64,000 nucleotides of DNA from Rhizobium brockwellii. Lineage in GTDB: Bacteria > Pseudomonadota > Alphaproteobacteria > Rhizobiales > Rhizobiaceae. The notes under the pieces were generated by a model. The model made no database searches, was not told where the DNA came from, and saw nothing but the letters and a program-made list of their open reading frames with translations. Position numbers and translations under genes: made by a program. The stretch's first letter is position 1. Each line of letters starts with the position of its first letter. Location of the stretch: positions 3,410,001 through 3,474,000 of the forward strand of contig NZ_CP053439.1 in assembly GCF_000769405.2 (NCBI RefSeq), in the 5' to 3' direction. Positions 55,815 to 64,000 of the stretch are shown in pieces.

Positions 55815-56830
55815 ACCTCGGCGGCATCGACGCTCGCCGCCGCCTTGCAGGGTCCGGCCGAGCGGCGCTCGATAATGCGGGAGGCAATCATGATGCGCCG
55901 CGCCGGCATTCCGGGCAGGCGTGGATTCTCGATGCGCTCGAGCAAGAGCCGCAGCCCGACCGCCCCGCATTCCTGCCCCTCCATCCTCACCGTCGTCAGC
56001 GCCGGCGAGATCTGCGTTGCGGGCGAGTAGTCGCCGAACCCGACGACCGAAATATCGTCGGGAATGCGGTATCCCTGACCGAGCAACTCGGAAACCACGG
56101 TCAGTGCCAGCCCGTCATGGGCGCAGAAAAAAGCCGTCGGCTGGATGCCTTTTTCCACGAGCGCTCGGAAGGCCGCTCTGAAGCCATTCTCTTCGTCGAA
56201 CTGCATAACATGAAGCGCAACGTCAGGATAACGTTCGGCGACTTCGCGGGCGCCGTAGTGCCGCTCTTGGCGTCCCCGCAGGCCCGGCATGCCATAGACG
56301 TAAACAATGGACCGATGGCCGAGCCCGACCAGATACTCCACCACCGCCTGCCCTGCCTCATGGTCGGTGCCACCCACATGGTCGATCTGTTCGAGCGCAT
56401 CGACCCAGCCGAAACGCACGATCGGAACGCCGGTGGCACTCACCGCCGCCACTGCCTCACGGGCATGCGGACCGACGAGCATCAGCCCGTCGCAGGTGCG
56501 CGCCAGCTCTTCCAACTGGCCCGAATCATGGGTCCAGCGTACCCGCAGCGTCATACCAAGCAGATGAGCCTCGCGCTGCACACCGTTCTGCACTTGCATA
56601 TAGAGCTCACTGTTAACGGCATCGAGATCGTGAAAGACAACCGCGACCTCGCCCGCACCACCCTGCCCAGCGGGCTTGGTATAGCCAAGGCGCTGCGCCG
56701 TCTCGCGGATCAGCGCGCGCGTTTCCTCGCTGACGCCGCTCTTGCCGGCAAGCGAGCGCGACACCGCATATTTCGACAGGCCGACCTCCCTTGCGATGGT
56801 CTGCAATGTAACCCGGCCTCTGCTTCCCAC
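55811..56830 (-). CDS. LacI-family transcriptional repressor
   Basis: This 339-residue regulator has the LacI helix-turn-helix VTLQTIAREVGLSKYAVSRSLAGKSGVSEETR (residues 7-38), hinge, and a periplasmic-binding-protein-like sugar domain (GLMLVGPHAREAV, FGWVDALEQIDHVGGTDHEAG, DDISVVGFGDYSPATQISPALTTV). It lies divergent from the ABC importer operon, which it very probably represses in the absence of its sugar ligand. A dyad lies just upstream of it. Confidence 0.93.
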   Translation of the reverse strand: MGSRGRVTLQTIAREVGLSKYAVSRSLAGKSGVSEETRALIRETAQRLGYTKPAGQGGAGEVAVVFHDLDAVNSELYMQVQNGVQREAHLLGMTLRVRWTHDSGQLEELARTCDGLMLVGPHAREAVAAVSATGVPIVRFGWVDALEQIDHVGGTDHEAGQAVVEYLVGLGHRSIVYVYGMPGLRGRQERHYGAREVAERYPDVALHVMQFDEENGFRAAFRALVEKGIQPTAFFCAHDGLALTVVSELLGQGYRIPDDISVVGFGDYSPATQISPALTTVRMEGQECGAVGLRLLLERIENPRLPGMPARRIMIASRIIERRSAGPCKAAASVDAAEV

Positions 56831-56846
56831 CTGGCACCCCTACATT

Positions 56847-56876
56847 CGGTTGATGGGACGCTGGCTATATCAACCG
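56847..56876. promoter_or_regulatory. Dyad near the LacI gene start
   Basis: CGGTTGAT at 56847-56854 and ATCAACCG at 56869-56876 form a perfect 8-bp inverted repeat 16 bases upstream of the lacI start codon. The 14-base spacer is long for a LacI operator, so this is only a candidate. Confidence 0.35.
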
Positions 56877-57010
56877 CATCCCAAAAGCAAATTTTCGCAC
56901 TAACGAAAACATAACGCTTTACCTAACAATATCCAAATGTAATCTTTCCCTCATCCCAAGCCCAATAGCAAAATAATGAATAAGGGCACGGTTTTTGGAG
57001 GAGATCCCCT

Positions 57011-58936
57011 ATGATCAAGCTGAAACGACGTGCGTTTCTGGCCGGGACGTCGGCCGCCCTGATATTGCCGGCCCTGCCGGTTTTCGCCGCTGACTTCAAG
57101 GAAGCGGATATTCTGAAAACGAAGGTGTCGAGCGGCGCCCTGCCGGGTCTGAAGGACCGGCTTCCTGAAAATCCGCTCGTCGTCAAACCAGTCGAAAGCG
57201 TCGGCAAATACGGCGGCGACTGGAACATGGCGCTGGTCGGCGGCGGGTCGCTGTCGATGCTGTTCCGCTACCAGGCCTACGAGCCGCTGCTGCGCTATAC
57301 GCCCGACTGGTCTGGCGTGACGTTGAACGTCGCCGAGTCCTTCGAGGGCGATGCCGACTCCAAGGTCTATACGATCCGCCTGCGCAAGGGCATGAAATGG
57401 TCGGACGGCCATCCCTACACCACCGCCGACATCAAGTTCTGGTACGACACCGTTTTCACCGACAAGCGCGTCGCCTTCGTCGGTCAGGATCATTGGAAGT
57501 CTGGCGGCAAGCCGGCCAAGCTGGAGATCGTCGACGAACAGACCTTCAAGGTCATCTTCGACAAGCCGAACGGCCTGTTCCCGCTGCAGGTCGCCTGGGC
57601 AAACAACGACCAGACGACGCGCACGCCGAAGCATTATCTGGAGCAGTTCCACATCGACCACAATCCGAAGGCCGATGAACTCGCCAAGCAACGCGGCTTC
57701 GAAAGCTGGATCGCCTCCTTCCAAGCTGCCGCCGGTTTCCAGGACGACAATGCCTTCTTCCTCAACTCCTCGAAGAAGCCCTGCGTCCATGCCTGGATGT
57801 TCACGATAGCGCCCGGCGAAAACACCGAACGCGCCGTTGCCGAGCGCAATCCCTACTATTGGAAGGTCGACACCGAGGGCAACCAGCTGCCCTATATGGA
57901 CCGTATCGTCTACCAGATGGTCGCCGACCCGCAGGTTCTATTGCTGAAGGCCATGCAGGGCGAAGTCGACCTGATGGACCAGTATATCGCCACACCGAAC
58001 AACAAGTCGGTTCTCTACGATGCGCGTGAGCAGGGCGGCTATGATTTCTACACACTGACCTCGACCGAAGCCAATGTGATGAATTTCATCTTCAACCTGA
58101 ACCACAATGACGAGACCAAGCGGAAGCTCTTCCGAAACAAGGATTTCCGCGCGGCACTCTCGACAGCACTCGACCGGCAGTCGCTGATCGATGCGGTGCT
58201 CGTTGGCCAGGGCGCACCTGCTCAGCCGTCGATCAAGAAGGAAGATCCGCTTTACAACGAGCAGCTCGCCACGCAGTTCACGGCCTATGACGTCGACAAG
58301 GCGAATGCCATGCTCGACCAGCTCGTGCCGAAGCGCGACGACCAGAACTTCCGCCTCGACGAAAAAGGCCGCCGCCTGACGATCATCTTCGAGATCGACC
58401 AGGCGCGCGCCGTCTTCCTCGATCTCTTCCAACTTGTCATTCCGATGTTCCAGGCGGTCGGCATCGATGCGCAGATGCGCTCGATGGACCGTTCGCTCTG
58501 GGAGACGCGCGTCCGCCAGGGCCGTGATTTCGACGCAACCGCCCACCAGTTCGGCGCAAATGGCGGCGTCGCTGCCATGCTCGACCCGCGCTATTACGTG
58601 CCGACCGATGCCAACGCCATGTATGCCCCGGCTTGGCAGCTCTGGTATCGCGACCGCGCCAATGCCAATGCCGAGGAACCGCCGGAAAGCACGAAGAACC
58701 AGCTTGCGCTCTACGACAAGCTGAAGGCGACCTCCGACGCATCAGGCCAGCGCGAGGTCATGAAGCAGATCCTGCAAGGCGCCGCCGACAATTTTTATGT
58801 CTTCGGCATCTCGCTGCCGCCTGATGGCTACGGCATCGTCAAGAATAACATGAAGAACATCACCAAGATCATGCCGAACTCCTTCGGCTGGCCGACGCCC
58901 GCTCCGACCATGCCGGAGCAGTTCTACAAGGCCTGA
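57011..58936 (+). CDS. ABC transporter substrate-binding protein, oligopeptide family (SBP_bac_5)
   Basis: This 641-residue periplasmic protein belongs to the Dpp/Opp-type binding proteins. The N-terminus KLKRRAFLAGTSAALILPALPVFA resembles a Tat signal (RRxFLxG) with cleavage near residue 26. Typical elements are LRKGMKWSDGHPYTTADIKFWYD, ERNPYYWKVDTEGNQLPYMDRIVY and FRNKDFRAALSTALDR. At over 600 residues it is of the longer group that includes AgpA, which carries alpha-galactosides in Sinorhizobium. With a LacI repressor and a glycosidase-like gene beside it, a carbohydrate ligand is more likely than a peptide. Confidence 0.92.
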   Translation: MIKLKRRAFLAGTSAALILPALPVFAADFKEADILKTKVSSGALPGLKDRLPENPLVVKPVESVGKYGGDWNMALVGGGSLSMLFRYQAYEPLLRYTPDWSGVTLNVAESFEGDADSKVYTIRLRKGMKWSDGHPYTTADIKFWYDTVFTDKRVAFVGQDHWKSGGKPAKLEIVDEQTFKVIFDKPNGLFPLQVAWANNDQTTRTPKHYLEQFHIDHNPKADELAKQRGFESWIASFQAAAGFQDDNAFFLNSSKKPCVHAWMFTIAPGENTERAVAERNPYYWKVDTEGNQLPYMDRIVYQMVADPQVLLLKAMQGEVDLMDQYIATPNNKSVLYDAREQGGYDFYTLTSTEANVMNFIFNLNHNDETKRKLFRNKDFRAALSTALDRQSLIDAVLVGQGAPAQPSIKKEDPLYNEQLATQFTAYDVDKANAMLDQLVPKRDDQNFRLDEKGRRLTIIFEIDQARAVFLDLFQLVIPMFQAVGIDAQMRSMDRSLWETRVRQGRDFDATAHQFGANGGVAAMLDPRYYVPTDANAMYAPAWQLWYRDRANANAEEPPESTKNQLALYDKLKATSDASGQREVMKQILQGAADNFYVFGISLPPDGYGIVKNNMKNITKIMPNSFGWPTPAPTMPEQFYKA

Positions 58937-58963
58937 TGGCCTTCAACCTCATGAGCCATACCA

Positions 58964-58988
58964 GGCGCCGGCCTCTCCGGTTGGCGCC
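58964..58988 (+). promoter_or_regulatory. Intercistronic hairpin after the binding protein gene
   Basis: GGCGCC at 58964-58969 pairs with GGCGCC at 58983-58988, with CCGG/CCGG pairing inside; GAGGCCCTTCTTTT follows. Such hairpins between binding protein and downstream genes often leave more binding protein mRNA than permease mRNA. Confidence 0.5.
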
Positions 58989-59014
58989 GAGGCCCTTCTT
59001 TTGCCAATGATTGG

Positions 59015-61132
59015 ATGAAGACGATGCTCGACGCCAGAAAACAGAACACCCACACGCTGAGGACGCCGGACTGGTTCAAGACCGCGACCCGATGGACCCA
59101 GCTGACCTTCGTGGAAGACGACCCGGAGAAATACGACCCGGCATTCTGGATCGATGTCTTCAAACGCACCAAATCGAACGCGGTCTGCCTCAGCGCCGGC
59201 GGCTATATCGCCTATTATCCGAGCGACGTGCCCTACCACTATGTGAGCAAATATCTCGGCGACAAGGATATCTTCGGCGCGCTCGTCGACGCCGCCCGCA
59301 AGCTCGACATGCATGTCATGGCCCGCGTCGACCCGCATGCGATCCATGACGATGCCGCCAAAGCCCATCCGGAATGGGTGATGATCAATGCCGACGGCAC
59401 GCCGCGCCGCCACTGGGCCTATCCCGATGTCTGGGTCACCAATGCCTATGGCGACTACAACAGCATCTTCATGCCTGAGGTGGTCAAGGAGATCGTCCGC
59501 AAATACGATATCGATGCGGTCTTCGCCAATCGCTGGCAGGGCCACGGCGTCGATTATAGCGAAGACAGCGCCCGCCGCTTCAAGGATATGTCCGGCCACG
59601 CCCTGCCGGTAAAACCCGATGCCGAGGATCCGGCCTGGCAGGCTTGGGTGCAATGGCGCCGCCGCGTGCTGACAGACATGATCGCGCAATGGGACGATGC
59701 CGTCAAAGCGATCCGCCCGCATGCGAGCTTCATTCCGAACATGGGCGGCGCGTCGCTGATGGAATTCGACCTCTCGGTCATCGCCAGGCACTGCCCCTTC
59801 CTCGTCGTCGACCATCAGGGCCGCAAGGGCCTCGAGCTCGGCTGGTCGGCTGGCCGCAACGGCAAGCGCATCCGCGCCACCTTCCCCGACCGCCCGGTCG
59901 TGCTGATCACCTCGATCGGCCCAGAGGAGGAATATCGCTGGAAGGATGCCGTCACCTCGGGTGAGGAGATGCAGCTCTGGATCAATGACGGCACCGCCCA
60001 CGGCCTCTACGCCTGGTTCACCAAGTTCAACGGTGTCGTGCCCGACAAACGCTGGGTCGAGCCGGTGGCCGACGCCTTCGGCCTGCAGGCAGCCGTAGAG
60101 CCGGTGCTGGAAAGCATGAAGCCGACCGCTGAAATCGCCGTCATCGATCCATCGACAACGCTGCGCCACTGGGCGCCGGAAGAGCGGCATTCCGCCGAGA
60201 AGCACGATCTCGGTCTCTATCACGCCCTCGTCGAAGCCCGGCTGCCCTTCGAGCTGCTCTCGGACCAGGTGCTGACCGAGGAAAACCTCGATCGCTTCAA
60301 GCTGATCATTCTCGCCAACGCCTCCTGCCTTTCGGATGCGCAGAACGCCGCGATCCGCGCCTATGTCGATGGTGGCGGCAGCGTGATTGCCTCTTATGAG
60401 ACCTCGCTGCGTGACGAATTCGGCAAGAGGCGTGCCGACTTCGGCCTGGCCGACGTGCTCGGCGCCAGATACGTCTCCGGCCCGCGCGGCATCGTCAAGA
60501 ACACCTATGTCGCCCTTTCCGGCGATCACCCGATCAATCGGGATTTCGACGGCGCCGAACGCATCATGGGCGGCACCCGCCTGATCCACGCCGAACCGTC
60601 GGCCGATGCCAAGACGCCCTTCCTCTATGTCCCCGATTTTCCCGATCTGCCGATGGAAGAGGTCTATCCGCGTGAAGAGCCGAAAGGTGCTGCCGTCATC
60701 GCCCGCGAAACCGGCAAGGGTGGCCGCACGGTCTATATTCCCTGGAATATCGGCGAGATCTTCTGGGAGGTCTTTGCCGTTGACCACGCCCGTCTCATCG
60801 CCAACGCCGTCCATTGGGCACTCGGCAAGACGCCGCGCGTCACCGTCAAAGGCAAGGGCGTCGTCGATCTGGCGTTGCGCGAAAACGGTGAGGGCCTGGC
60901 GCTCAGCCTCTTCAACCTCAACAATCCGATGATGATGAAAGGTCCGATCCGCGACAATTACCCCCTGGCAGCGCAGACCGTTTCGGTGGAGATTCCGGAG
61001 GGCCGATCGGTGGCGAAGGCATGGCTCGTCGTAGCCGACCGCGCCGCAAGCTTCAGCTTCGGGAATGGCCGCGCCCAGGTGGAGGTGCCTGGTATCGATC
61101 GGCTGGAGGTCCTGCATCTCACCTGGAAATGA
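59015..61132 (+). CDS. TIM-barrel glycosidase-like protein with GH42-type trimerisation domain
   Basis: This 705-residue protein lacks a signal peptide, so it should act in the cytoplasm. Residues about 30-370 look like a TIM barrel of the hypothetical glycosyl hydrolase (GHL6-like) type: FWIDVFKRTKSNAVCLSAGGYIAYYPSDVPYHYV, MHVMARVDPHAIHDDAAKAHPEWVM, DAVFANRWQGHG. Residues about 375-500 match the beta-galactosidase (GH42) trimerisation domain: IAVIDPSTTLRHW, LPFELLSDQVLTEENLDRFKLIILANASCLSDAQNAAIRAYVDGGGSVIASYETS. A beta-rich tail follows. It sits between binding protein and permease genes. It probably cleaves or modifies the imported saccharide, but no activity is known to me. Confidence 0.82.
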   Translation: MKTMLDARKQNTHTLRTPDWFKTATRWTQLTFVEDDPEKYDPAFWIDVFKRTKSNAVCLSAGGYIAYYPSDVPYHYVSKYLGDKDIFGALVDAARKLDMHVMARVDPHAIHDDAAKAHPEWVMINADGTPRRHWAYPDVWVTNAYGDYNSIFMPEVVKEIVRKYDIDAVFANRWQGHGVDYSEDSARRFKDMSGHALPVKPDAEDPAWQAWVQWRRRVLTDMIAQWDDAVKAIRPHASFIPNMGGASLMEFDLSVIARHCPFLVVDHQGRKGLELGWSAGRNGKRIRATFPDRPVVLITSIGPEEEYRWKDAVTSGEEMQLWINDGTAHGLYAWFTKFNGVVPDKRWVEPVADAFGLQAAVEPVLESMKPTAEIAVIDPSTTLRHWAPEERHSAEKHDLGLYHALVEARLPFELLSDQVLTEENLDRFKLIILANASCLSDAQNAAIRAYVDGGGSVIASYETSLRDEFGKRRADFGLADVLGARYVSGPRGIVKNTYVALSGDHPINRDFDGAERIMGGTRLIHAEPSADAKTPFLYVPDFPDLPMEEVYPREEPKGAAVIARETGKGGRTVYIPWNIGEIFWEVFAVDHARLIANAVHWALGKTPRVTVKGKGVVDLALRENGEGLALSLFNLNNPMMMKGPIRDNYPLAAQTVSVEIPEGRSVAKAWLVVADRAASFSFGNGRAQVEVPGIDRLEVLHLTWK

Positions 61133-61154
61133 GGTGATACGCGACGAAGGAGCG

Positions 61155-61177
61155 CTTTCGGCCTGGAGGGCCGAAGG
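61155..61177 (+). promoter_or_regulatory. Intercistronic hairpin before the permease genes
   Basis: TTCGGCC and GGCCGAA form a perfect 7-bp stem with a 5-base loop in the 104-base gap before the first permease gene. No U-tract follows, so processing or mRNA protection is more likely than full termination. Confidence 0.4.
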
Positions 61178-61236
61178 CGGGTGAAGATCCGGGGGAAGCG
61201 CGTCACAGCGTTCCCGACGGGAGGAGAAACGTTTCG

Positions 61237-62223
61237 ATGCTTGGCTATATCTTCAAGCGCGTGCTCTACATGATCCCGACCTTGTTTGGCATGTCGCTGA
61301 TCTCGTTCCTGATCATTCAGCTGCCGCCGGGTGACTATCTGACGTCGATGATCGCCACCATGAGCGACAGCGGCCAGACCGTCGATCCCGCGCAGATCGA
61401 GCGGCTGAAGGAAATCTACGGCTTCGACGACCCCTTCTATGTGCAATATCTGAAATGGATCTGGGGCATCGTCAGCCGCGGCGACTTCGGCTACTCCTTC
61501 GAGTGGGGCCAGCCCGTCTCCGGGCTGATCTGGGCGCGCATGGGCTCGACGCTAGTAATCTCGCTCTTGAGCCTGCTCTTCGTCTGGATCGTGGCTTTGC
61601 CGATCGGCATCTATTCCGCTGTCCGCCGCCACTCCATCGGCGACCACGTCTTCACCTTTCTCGGCTTCATCGGCCTTGCCGTGCCGAACTTCATCCTGGC
61701 GCTGACGCTGATGTACGTCGCCTATAAATATCTCGGCCAGAGCGTCGGCGGGCTGATCTCGCCGGAATATGCCGAGGCGCCCTGGAGCCTCGCCAAGGTC
61801 GGCGATTTCCTCGCCCATCTCTGGATCCCGATCATCATCATCGGCGCATCCGGAACGGCAGCGATGATCCGCATCCTGCGCGCCAACCTGACCGACGAAC
61901 TGCATAAGCCCTATGTCGTCACCGCCCGCGCCAAGGGACTGCCGGAATACAAGGTCATCTTGAAATATCCGGTCAGAATCGCCCTCAATCCCTTCGTCTC
62001 GGCGATCGGCTGGGTGCTGCCGCATCTCGTCTCCGGCGTGACGATCACCGCCATCGTGCTGAACCTTCCGACCGCAGGTCCCCTGCTTTTCCGCGCGCTG
62101 ATCTCGCAGGACATGTATCTCGCCGGCAGTTTCATCCTGCTTTTGAGCGCGCTGACCCTTGTCGGCATGCTGCTGTCGGATCTGCTGCTGGCGCTGCTCG
62201 ATCCGCGCATCCGGTTCAATTGA
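61237..62223 (+). CDS. ABC transporter permease, DppB/OppB type
   Basis: This 328-residue inner-membrane permease begins MLGYIFKRVLYMIPTLFGMSLISFLIIQLPPGDYL, the standard DppB start, and has six helices and the EAA loop LHKPYVVTARAKGLPEYKVILKYPVR. It pairs with the next gene's product to form the channel for the imported solute. It follows GGGAGGAG and lies 10 bases before the next permease gene. Confidence 0.95.
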   Translation: MLGYIFKRVLYMIPTLFGMSLISFLIIQLPPGDYLTSMIATMSDSGQTVDPAQIERLKEIYGFDDPFYVQYLKWIWGIVSRGDFGYSFEWGQPVSGLIWARMGSTLVISLLSLLFVWIVALPIGIYSAVRRHSIGDHVFTFLGFIGLAVPNFILALTLMYVAYKYLGQSVGGLISPEYAEAPWSLAKVGDFLAHLWIPIIIIGASGTAAMIRILRANLTDELHKPYVVTARAKGLPEYKVILKYPVRIALNPFVSAIGWVLPHLVSGVTITAIVLNLPTAGPLLFRALISQDMYLAGSFILLLSALTLVGMLLSDLLLALLDPRIRFN

Positions 62224-62233
62224 GGGGAATGCG

Positions 62234-63424
62234 ATGAGCACGCACGAAACCTTCGGAAACCACGCTGGTCCGCTTCACACTGTTGCCGATGGCCCCTCGA
62301 TCAGCCCGCTGAAACAGGGCAAGACCGTCTCGACCGCCGCGATCGGCCCCTGGCGGCTGGTCGCCGGCAAACTGGTCCGCCAGAAGGTGGCGATGGTGGC
62401 CGGGGCAATCATTCTCTTCCTCTATCTGGTCGGTCTCTTCGCCGAATTCCTGGCACCGGCTTTGCCGATGACCTCGCGGCCGCAATATACCTATGCTCCG
62501 CCGCAGGGCTTCAGCTTCTTCGTCGAAAAACCGGACGGCAGCTCGGAGTTCAATTTCCATGTGAAGGGCTACAAGGTCGAGATCGACAAGGTGGCGCTGC
62601 GCCGCACCTTCGTCGTCGACGACACCAAGGTCGTCCCGATCGGCTTCTTCGTCAAAGGCGCGGCCTACGATCTCTGGGGCCTGATCCCGATGAACCGCCA
62701 CCTGATCGGCCCCCTCAACCAGAACGACCCGATGTATCTGCTCGGTGCCGACCGGCTCGGCCGCGACGTCTTCTCGCGCCTCGTCTACGGCACCCGCGTA
62801 TCCATGTCGATCGGCCTCGTCGGCGTCGCCATGTCGCTGATCCTGGGCGTCGTGCTCGGATCCATCTCCGGCTTCTACGGCGGCTGGGTCGATACGCTGA
62901 TCCAGCGCGTCATCGAGGTCGTCAGCGCCATGCCGACCATCCCCCTATGGCTCGGCCTGGCGGCGGCGATCCCGCTGACATGGTCGCCGGTCAATGTCTA
63001 TTTCGTTATAACGATTATCGTCTCGCTGCTCGGCTGGACCAGCCTCGCGCGAGAGGTGCGCGGCAGGTTCCTGGCGCTGCGCAGCGAGGATTTCGTCGTC
63101 GCCGCCCGGCTCGACGGATCGAGCGAAGCACGGCTGATCTTCCGCCACATCCTGCCGTCGCTGACGAGCCACATCCTTGCGGTCGTGACACTGGCCGTGC
63201 CGACCATGATCGTCGCCGAAACCTCGCTTTCCTTCCTCGGCATCGGTCTCAAACCACCGGTCGTCAGCTGGGGCGTGCTGCTGCAGGACGCCCAGAACAT
63301 CCGCACCGTCGCGACCGCGCCGTGGCTGTTGATCTGGCCGTCGCTCGCGGTCGTCGTCGCCGTCCTGTCCTTCAATTTCTTCGGCGACGGCCTCCGCGAT
63401 GCCGCCGACCCCTACGACAATTGA
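62234..63424 (+). CDS. ABC transporter permease, DppC/OppC type, with large insertion
   Basis: This 396-residue permease has the DppC core: LGADRLGRDVFSRLVYGTRVSMSIGLVGV, the EAA loop RSEDFVVAARLDGSSEARLIFRHILPS, and ETSLSFLGIGLKPPVVSWGVLLQDAQN. Between helix 1 (about residues 55-75) and the core lies a periplasmic segment of about 95 residues (RPQYTYAPPQGFSFFVEKPDGSSEFNFH and following), absent from standard DppC. The ATG at 62234 follows GAGGGG. The insertion resembles that in other long rhizobial sugar-type permeases and may contact the binding protein. Confidence 0.93.
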   Translation: MSTHETFGNHAGPLHTVADGPSISPLKQGKTVSTAAIGPWRLVAGKLVRQKVAMVAGAIILFLYLVGLFAEFLAPALPMTSRPQYTYAPPQGFSFFVEKPDGSSEFNFHVKGYKVEIDKVALRRTFVVDDTKVVPIGFFVKGAAYDLWGLIPMNRHLIGPLNQNDPMYLLGADRLGRDVFSRLVYGTRVSMSIGLVGVAMSLILGVVLGSISGFYGGWVDTLIQRVIEVVSAMPTIPLWLGLAAAIPLTWSPVNVYFVITIIVSLLGWTSLAREVRGRFLALRSEDFVVAARLDGSSEARLIFRHILPSLTSHILAVVTLAVPTMIVAETSLSFLGIGLKPPVVSWGVLLQDAQNIRTVATAPWLLIWPSLAVVVAVLSFNFFGDGLRDAADPYDN

Positions 63425-63434
63425 GGAGGAAACC

Positions 63435-64000
63435 ATGACCGATCTTTCAGACGACGTCGTTCTCTCCGTCGAAAACCTTTCGATCGATTTCAGGCTGCGC
63501 ACCCACATCCTGCACGCCGTCGAAAATGTCAGCTTCGAGCTGAAACGCGGTCAGACGCTCTGTCTCGTCGGCGAAAGCGGCTCCGGTAAGAGCGTCACCG
63601 CCCGCTCGCTCCTGCAGATCGTCGACAGCCCCGGCAGCATCGTTTCCGGCCGCATCCTGCTCAACAACGGCGACGGGGTCACCGGGAGTAACGGCATCAC
63701 CGATATCGCCGCGCTGAAACCGTCAGACCGGGCGATGCGCGCCATCCGCGGCCGTCGTATCGGCCTGATCTTCCAGGAGCCGATGAGCTCGCTGTCACCG
63801 GTCCATACCATTGGCTCGCAGATCATCGAGGCCGTGCGCCTGCACAGCAATCTCGATCAGCGTGCCGCCCGCGAAAGGACCATCGAACTGCTGCGCCAGG
63901 TCGAAATTCCGAACCCGGACAAGATGGCCGACCGCTACACCTTCGAGTTCTCCGGCGGCATGCGCCAGCGCGCCATGATCGCCATGGCACTTGCCGGCAA
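63435..64000 (+). CDS. ABC transporter ATP-binding protein, DppD/OppD type (partial)
   Basis: The gene starts with ATG after GAGGAGGAAACC and runs off the right edge, leaving about 188 residues. It shows Walker [12 protein letters not shown], the Q-loop [20 protein letters not shown] and the signature [15 protein letters not shown]. It energises the two permeases just upstream. A second ATPase or a fused double ATPase should follow outside the window. Confidence 0.93.
   Translation, partial: MTDLSDDVVLSVENLSIDFRLRTHILHAVENVSFELKRGQTLCLVGESGSGKSVTARSLLQIVDSPGSIVSGRILLNNGDGVTGSNGITDIAALKPSDRAMRAIRGRRIGLIFQEPMSSLSPVHTIGSQIIEAVRLHSNLDQRAARERTIELLRQVEIPNPDKMADRYTFEFSGGMRQRAMIAMALAG

Noticed and set aside
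58949..61117. 722-codon minus-strand frame opposite the glycosidase-like gene
   Set aside because: The plus-strand frame has clear domains and operon context; the antisense one is low-complexity and matches nothing.

Overview
The window looks like a chromosomal segment of a Rhizobium of the R. etli / R. leguminosarum group. This rests on high GC, the CcrM/CtrA cell-cycle cluster (sciP, ctrA, a chpT-type phosphotransferase, eipA), an alphaproteobacterial rpoH with its RpoH box, small rhizobial intergenic palindromes, and abundant ABC importers and efflux pumps. No rRNA, tRNA, CRISPR array, prophage or insertion sequence was seen. Assignment is by reading motifs; no database search was run.

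Layout. 0-2 kb: a LuxR-type response regulator and a D-2-hydroxyacid dehydrogenase. 2.1-7.6 kb (minus): a branched-chain amino acid ABC importer, livH-livM-livG-livF, a small membrane protein, then the binding protein. 8-11.3 kb: a CysQ-like phosphatase, an ExoY/PssA-like sugar transferase, and a decayed LuxR-type regulator with two in-frame amber codons and a frameshift. 11.6-16.8 kb: cell-cycle and envelope block with sciP, a PqiA-like protein, a GNAT, fliJ, ctrA, a single-domain receiver, chpT and eipA. CtrA-box-like motifs lie upstream of sciP, ctrA and between chpT and eipA.

16.9-25.5 kb: housekeeping, with a coiled-coil membrane protein, a SPOUT rRNA/tRNA methyltransferase, a small membrane protein, an RluD-type pseudouridine synthase, rpoH (preceded by a sigma-32-like promoter), a large acidic single-pass membrane protein and purA. 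25.7-32.5 kb: an EamA exporter, a GNAT, a PAS-GGDEF-EAL protein, and a two-gene sugar-acid module (IlvD/Edd-type dehydratase plus beta-hydroxyacid dehydrogenase).

32.7-51.4 kb is an efflux island. It carries two complete HAE1-type RND pump/adaptor pairs and one marR-emrA-emrB operon, with two paralogous LysR regulators, two SDRs and a hydrolase-fold protein lacking its nucleophile between them. No outer-membrane TolC-type channel is encoded here, so the pumps probably share one encoded elsewhere. A small hypothetical protein and a 3-methyladenine glycosylase also sit in this block.

51.4-54 kb: a PPP-type phosphatase and an SfnB-like acyl-CoA-dehydrogenase-fold protein convergent with a four-cysteine Rrf2 regulator. 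54.1-64 kb: a probable carbohydrate-utilisation locus. It contains an SDR, a hydroxypyruvate-isomerase-like protein, a LacI repressor, an oligopeptide-type (Dpp/Opp/Agp-like) ABC importer whose ATPase gene runs off the window, and, between the binding protein and the permeases, a cytoplasmic TIM-barrel/GH42-type protein of unknown activity. This last locus is the best candidate for an undescribed catabolic system.
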